Below are positions 6,261 through 9,618 of a DNA stretch of 9,618 bases, in pieces (position 1 is the stretch's first letter; each line of letters opens with the position of its first letter). The DNA is from Methanobacteriota archaeon (GTDB taxonomy: Archaea; Thermoplasmatota; Thermoplasmata; RBG-16-68-12), in the NCBI GenBank assembly GCA_005878515.1, contig VBLZ01000008.1:1-9618 (forward strand), written 5' to 3'. Position numbers and translations under genes: made by a program. The notes under the pieces are model-generated. The model was not told the origin of the DNA. It saw only the letters and a program-made list of their open reading frames with translations, and searched no databases.

Positions 6261-7169
6261 ATGGCGGGCTGGTTCGCGCGAGGCCGCACCTCGCTCGTCG
6301 GCCGACTTATCGGGACGTTCCTCGGCCAGTCTCGGACGATCGCGGGCATCCTGGTATGGATCGGACTCGGCGTCGTGCTCACCATTCTCGTCCTGGCTCT
6401 CCTTGCGCCTTTCATTGCCCCGTTCGATCCGAACACGAAAGTCGCCAGTCCCGAACTCCCGCCGGGCGGCGCGTTCTTGATGGGTACCGACCGGGGCGGA
6501 CAAGACGTCCTGAGTCGCATCATTTGGGGAAGCCGCGTGCCCCTCGCGATCATTGCTGTATCGACGACGATCTCGCTGGCGTTGGGCCTTCCGCTCGGAC
6601 TTGTCTCCGGGTTCGCGGGCGGGCGGATGGATCGAGGCATTCTGTTGGTCATGGACTCGATTTATGCGTTCCCCGGCCTCCTTCTTGCGATCGCGATCGC
6701 GGCGGTGATCGGTCGGGGGATCCTGAACATCTCGTTCGCTATCGCGGTGGTCTACATCCCGACGTACTTCCGGGTCATTCGCAACCACGTCACCTCCGTT
6801 AAACAGGAGCCGTACGTCGAGGCCGCGGTCGCGCTCGGTATGCCCCGCCGACGAGTGATCGGTCGATACATCCTTCCGAACGTCGCTCAAAGCATCCCGG
6901 TCATCTTCAGCGTCAACGCCGCTGACGCCGTCTTGACGGAGGCCGGATTAGCGGTCTTGGGACTCGGTCTCCCTCCCGGCATCCCAGATTGGGGCTTCGA
7001 CATCAGCCTGAACTGGCAACGGTTTGACGTATCTTGGTGGGCGACGTTCTTTCCGGGCCTTTTCATCCTCATTTTGACGACCGCCCTCACATTCGTGGGC
7101 GAAGGACTCAACGACATCCTCAACCCGCTCTTGCGGAAAAGGGAATACAAAGCGGGAGCCCAGGCGTGA
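6261..7169 (+). CDS. dppC: ABC importer permease, DppC/OppC family
   Basis: This is the second channel-forming subunit, 302 aa, normal for DppC. Residues 1-26 are cytoplasmic and the first helix spans about 27-53. It is followed by the DppC-type periplasmic segment APFDPN and the motif GTDRGGQDVLSRIIWG at 75-90 (GTDxxGRDxxSRxxxG in the family, here with Gln for Arg). More helices follow at about 93-118, 125-150, 156-172, 205-225 and 262-280. The EAA coupling loop, with core YVEAAVALGMPRRRVIGRY, starts at about 185. LAVLGLGLPPGIPDWG near 220-235 and EGLNDILNP near the end are further family marks. The start ATG is fixed by the AGGAGG site. The TGA stop overlaps the GTG start of the next gene (GTGA), implying coupled translation of permease and ATPase. 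Confidence 0.95.
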   Translation: MAGWFARGRTSLVGRLIGTFLGQSRTIAGILVWIGLGVVLTILVLALLAPFIAPFDPNTKVASPELPPGGAFLMGTDRGGQDVLSRIIWGSRVPLAIIAVSTTISLALGLPLGLVSGFAGGRMDRGILLVMDSIYAFPGLLLAIAIAAVIGRGILNISFAIAVVYIPTYFRVIRNHVTSVKQEPYVEAAVALGMPRRRVIGRYILPNVAQSIPVIFSVNAADAVLTEAGLAVLGLGLPPGIPDWGFDISLNWQRFDVSWWATFFPGLFILILTTALTFVGEGLNDILNPLLRKREYKAGAQA

Positions 7170-8116
7170 GCGCTCTCCTCGAACTCGAGCATCTCTCGGT
7201 GACATTCGAAACGCCGCAAGGGCCCGTCCATGCCGTCCAGGATGTGAGCCTAACGATCGAGGGCGGGAGTATTGTCGGTCTCGTCGGAGAAAGCGGCTGC
7301 GGGAAGAGCACGCTCGGCCGCGCGATCCTTCGACTTCTGCCGGAGAACGCGACCGTCGCGGGTTCGGTCCGGTTCGCGGGTCGCGACGTGCTCGCGCTTT
7401 CCCCGAAAGAAATCCGGGATCTTCGTGGACGGAACCTCGCGATGATTTTCCAAGACCCGATGACACGTTTGAATCCGCTCATGCGGATTCGAGACCACTT
7501 TATCGAGACCATTCGAGCGCACAATCCGGCCGTCAAATCAGGGCAGGCCCTGGAACGGGCCAAGAAAGTCCTCGCCGATGTGCGAGTCCCTTCGGACCGG
7601 TTGGGAATGTACCCTCACGAGCTGAGCGGCGGCATGCGACAGCGAGTGATGATTGCGCTGTGCCTCTTGTTCAAGCCGGCCCTGCTAATCGCGGACGAGC
7701 CGACGACCGCCCTCGACGTGATCTTGGAGGCCCAGATCCTTCAGCTGCTGCAGTCGATCATGCACGAGTACAGCATGTCCGTCCTCCTCATCACCCACAA
7801 CCTGGGACTTGTCGCCGAGTTCTCGGACCGCGTCGCGGTCATGTACGCCGGTCGAATTGCAGAGGAAGGGGCAACCCCTCCGTTGTTCCGGGAGCCGCGC
7901 CACCCGTACACACAAGGCCTTCTCCGGTCGGTCATCGATTTGGAGACGACGAGTCTCTATTCGGTCCCCGGCGAGCCCCCGAGTCTTCTCGGCGAGACCG
8001 CGGGATGCCCGTTCTATCCGCGATGTGACAAACGGATGGCCGTTTGCGAGACCGTGTACCCGGAGCCGCGACTCGTGGGAGAGGACCATCGGAAGGTCGC
8101 ATGCCATCTCTACTAG
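7166..8116 (+). CDS. dppD: ABC importer ATPase, DppD/OppD family
   Basis: This nucleotide-binding subunit is 316 aa and pairs with DppF to drive import by ATP hydrolysis. Motifs are all intact: Walker A GESGCGKST at 41-49, Q-loop Gln96 in IFQDPM, signature LSGGM at 153-157, Walker B LLIADEP at 173-179, and the H-loop His201 in THN. The C-terminal oligopeptide-type domain has HPYTQGLL and four cysteines, Cys281, Cys287, Cys294 and Cys313 (C-x5-C-x6-C-x18-C). In some family members this pattern holds an iron-sulfur cluster. The frame is open upstream to 7034, but the NBD begins at SALLELEHLSV, so I start at GTG 7166. It overlaps the dppC stop by 4 nt and has GGAG at 7155-7158. No anomalies were seen. 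Confidence 0.95.
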   Translation: MSALLELEHLSVTFETPQGPVHAVQDVSLTIEGGSIVGLVGESGCGKSTLGRAILRLLPENATVAGSVRFAGRDVLALSPKEIRDLRGRNLAMIFQDPMTRLNPLMRIRDHFIETIRAHNPAVKSGQALERAKKVLADVRVPSDRLGMYPHELSGGMRQRVMIALCLLFKPALLIADEPTTALDVILEAQILQLLQSIMHEYSMSVLLITHNLGLVAEFSDRVAVMYAGRIAEEGATPPLFREPRHPYTQGLLRSVIDLETTSLYSVPGEPPSLLGETAGCPFYPRCDKRMAVCETVYPEPRLVGEDHRKVACHLY

Positions 8117-8126
8117 GTCGATCCCA

Positions 8127-9395
8127 ATGACGGAACCGCTCCTCGAAGTCCGCGACCTGAAGGTGTACTTTCCAGTCTTCAGCGGTTTCGTTCAGCGGCT
8201 CCTCGGCGGCGGCGATGCAAGAGTCCACGCCGTGGATGGCGTGACTTTTTCCATCGCGGAGGGCGAGGTCTTCGGACTCGTGGGAGAGAGTGGCTGCGGC
8301 AAGAGCACGATTGCGAAGACCCTCGTCGGACTCGTTCGCGCCACATCGGGCCGGCTGCTCTTCCGCGGGGAAGACGTCACCCGTCCGGATCCAAAAACGC
8401 TGTTTCGTCTCCGAGAGCGAATCCAGCTCATCTACCAGGACGCACACGCCGCGCTGAGCCCCGCGATGACGGTGGGCGAGGCGATCGCGGACGTGTTGCG
8501 CACACACGGGCTTCCTGGGCCGAGCGGGAATCGAGTCCAAACGAAATCGGAAGACGCGATTCGCGAGGCGGTGTACCGTACTTTCGACGACGTGGGACTT
8601 CGCCCGCCTGCATTTTACTACAACAAGTATCCGGACGAGTTGAGCGGAGGGCAGAAACAGCGGGTCGTCGCAGCACGCGTCCTTGCGTTGCGACCGCAGC
8701 TGATCGTCGCGGACGAGCCCGTCGCAATGCTCGACATGTCCGTCCGTGCACGTATGCTTGAGTTCTTAATGGAGCTGAAAGCAAAGTACCACTTGACATA
8801 CCTGTTCATCACCCACGATCTCGCCACCGCGAAATTCATGTGCGATCGGATTGGAATCATGTATCTGGGTCGCATCGTCGAGATGGGTCGGGCGTCAACA
8901 ATCTACGCGGATCCCAAGCATCCATACACGAAGGCCCTCCTCGAAGCGATTCCGATCCCCGATCCGGAACGAAAGACGAAGAAGATCCTCCCCCGGGGCG
9001 AGGTCCCGAACGCCGTGTGGCCCCCGGCGGGATGTCGCTTCCATCCACGGTGTCCTGCCGTACTCGCATCGTGCGGATGGGAGGGCCGAGATGTGATCGC
9101 GTTACTCGAGGAACGGTGGCTCTCCCCTGAGCTCGCGGAACGCGAAGCGTTGGCGGGGCCTGTCAAGGAGTGGGAGGCGGACGGATTGATTGCCCGCCGA
9201 CAGATGGGAAAGACGGATCCGGGGCCCGTTTACGATCTGATTCGGCGAATTCTCCTGGAGTCGGGAGGCCCGATGGCTGGAGCGGTCCGCAAGGTCAGTA
9301 TTGAAGGGACTGTCGTCGTTGTGGAGTTCCGGCCCCCCGATCTCTTGGTGCCGAAAGAAGCAGAGGGACGCGTCGTCGAATGTCTTCTGTATTGA
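8127..9395 (+). CDS. dppF: ABC importer ATPase, DppF/OppF family, with an extended C-terminus
   Basis: This is the partner ATPase of DppD. It is 422 aa, against about 320-340 for typical DppF. Motifs: Walker A GESGCGKST at 53-61, Q-loop Gln104 in IYQDAHAALSP (family usually FQDP..SLNP), signature LSGGQ at 172-176, Walker B LIVADEP at 192-198, H-loop His230. The oligopeptide domain has HPYTKALL at 265-272 and AGCRFHPRCP at 301-310. Cys303, Cys309 and Cys316 keep the C-x5-C-x6-C spacing seen in DppD, but the fourth Cys (Cys419, in VVECLLY) lies 102 residues further on instead of 18. The roughly 84 extra residues start at CGWEGRD, contain two likely helices (about 323-380) and a strand-rich part (389-402), and keep the frame, so this is an insertion and not a frameshift. 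The ATG at 8127 lies 10 nt after dppD. The frame is open back to 7809, but that part shadows dppD. Confidence 0.94.
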   Translation: MTEPLLEVRDLKVYFPVFSGFVQRLLGGGDARVHAVDGVTFSIAEGEVFGLVGESGCGKSTIAKTLVGLVRATSGRLLFRGEDVTRPDPKTLFRLRERIQLIYQDAHAALSPAMTVGEAIADVLRTHGLPGPSGNRVQTKSEDAIREAVYRTFDDVGLRPPAFYYNKYPDELSGGQKQRVVAARVLALRPQLIVADEPVAMLDMSVRARMLEFLMELKAKYHLTYLFITHDLATAKFMCDRIGIMYLGRIVEMGRASTIYADPKHPYTKALLEAIPIPDPERKTKKILPRGEVPNAVWPPAGCRFHPRCPAVLASCGWEGRDVIALLEERWLSPELAEREALAGPVKEWEADGLIARRQMGKTDPGPVYDLIRRILLESGGPMAGAVRKVSIEGTVVVVEFRPPDLLVPKEAEGRVVECLLY

Positions 9396-9404
9396 AGCCA
9401 AGGG

Positions 9405-9410
9405 CTTAAG
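9405..9410 (+). promoter_or_regulatory. TATA-like element of the last gene
   Basis: CTTAAG lies only 9 nt after the dppF stop and begins 27 nt before a GTG and 30 nt before an ATG. It is the same hexamer as at 3348 and nearly the same as the one at 955-960. It marks a new transcription unit, so the next gene is probably not part of the importer operon. Confidence 0.5.
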
Positions 9411-9434
9411 TCGGTCCTGCCCATCGGGACCGTG

Positions 9435-9618
9435 ATGGAGGACCTCTCCGAGTTCGCCGAGTCCCACCCGGACTTTTGCGACCCGAAGGCCGTTCGGGTT
9501 CCGGGCCACGACCGTGCTCCGGCTATCGATGGGGGGCGCCCGTTCGAGCTCAGCGCCGAGAGCCTCTCCACGTATCGCGTCGAGGCGGCGAAGGATCCGA
9601 GCACATTGCCGAACATGT
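9435..9618 (+). CDS. Start of an unrecognised gene, cut by the window edge
   Basis: An open frame runs from the ATG at 9435 (a GTG lies directly before it at 9432) to the end of the window, 61 complete codons with no stop. The start lies 30 nt after a CTTAAG box, which suits a leaderless message. The visible part begins MEDLSEFAESHPDF and is polar and acidic at first, then has a basic/Gly-Pro stretch (VPGHDRAPAIDGGRP) and a helical-looking end. There is no signal peptide or membrane helix in this part, and I do not recognise the family. Codon use looks like that of its neighbours (C or G mostly in third position). It may be real but cannot be assigned. Confidence 0.55.
   Translation, partial: MEDLSEFAESHPDFCDPKAVRVPGHDRAPAIDGGRPFELSAESLSTYRVEAAKDPSTLPNM

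Noticed and set aside
7034..7165. N-terminal extension of DppD into dppC (open frame from 7034)
   Set aside because: It overlaps the end of dppC in another frame; the GTG at 7166 with a GGAG site matches the family start.
7809..8126. N-terminal extension of DppF into dppD (open frame from 7809)
   Set aside because: The extension overlaps the end of dppD in another frame and has no homology to ATPases, while the NBD starts right at MTEPLLEVRDL from 8127.
1..9618. tRNA, rRNA, CRISPR array, transposase or terminal inverted repeats
   Set aside because: I looked on both strands for cloverleaf hallmarks, regularly spaced repeats and transposase motifs and saw none. Nearly all of the window is accounted for by the listed genes.

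Overview
This GC-rich window reads as archaeal chromosome. The best evidence is a complete flap endonuclease of the archaeal/eukaryal FEN-1 type (2307-3320). A second line is a set of TATA-like hexamers (CTTAAG/TTTAAG, CATAAC, CAAATA) placed about 30 nt before start codons, which suggests archaeal promoters feeding leaderless or nearly leaderless transcripts. A GC-rich member of the Thermoplasmata is my guess for the lineage. That is inference only, because nothing here is diagnostic below domain level. I see no rRNA, tRNA, CRISPR array, insertion sequence or phage gene.

Left part (1-3320): two divergently transcribed DUF72 (YecE-like TIM-barrel) genes share a 121-nt intergenic region. One runs leftwards (6-929, minus) and one rightwards (1051-2235, plus). 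They are distant paralogues, and each carries a different small C-terminal module. The minus-strand copy ends in a DUF2795/DUF5789-like tail. The plus-strand copy ends in a SWIM-like zinc-finger motif (H-x-C-x12-C-x-H). The FEN-1 gene follows 71 nt later on the same strand, with its own TATA-like element. All of its metal ligands are present, but its C-terminal PCNA-binding motif stops two residues short of the usual aromatic pair.

Right part (3393-9395): a complete five-gene ABC importer operon of the dipeptide/oligopeptide (Dpp/Opp, family 5) type lies on the plus strand in the order solute-binding protein, permease B, permease C, ATPase D, ATPase F. The binding protein is held at the membrane by an N-terminal helix and not by a lipobox. 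The two permeases form the channel and the two ATPases power it. Spacing is tight (8 nt between B and C, a 4-nt overlap of C and D, 10 nt between D and F). The exception is a 61-nt gap after the binding protein that holds two mutually exclusive small hairpins. ATPase F is unusually long: about 84 residues are inserted inside its C-terminal cysteine module.

Right edge (9405-9618): a new promoter element precedes the start of an unrecognised gene that runs off the window.

Most of the window is ordinary housekeeping and transport. The parts that deserve a second look are the two DUF72 proteins with their distinct tails beside FEN-1, the clipped PIP box, and the insertion in ATPase F. I found no convincing evidence of a wholly new multi-gene system.
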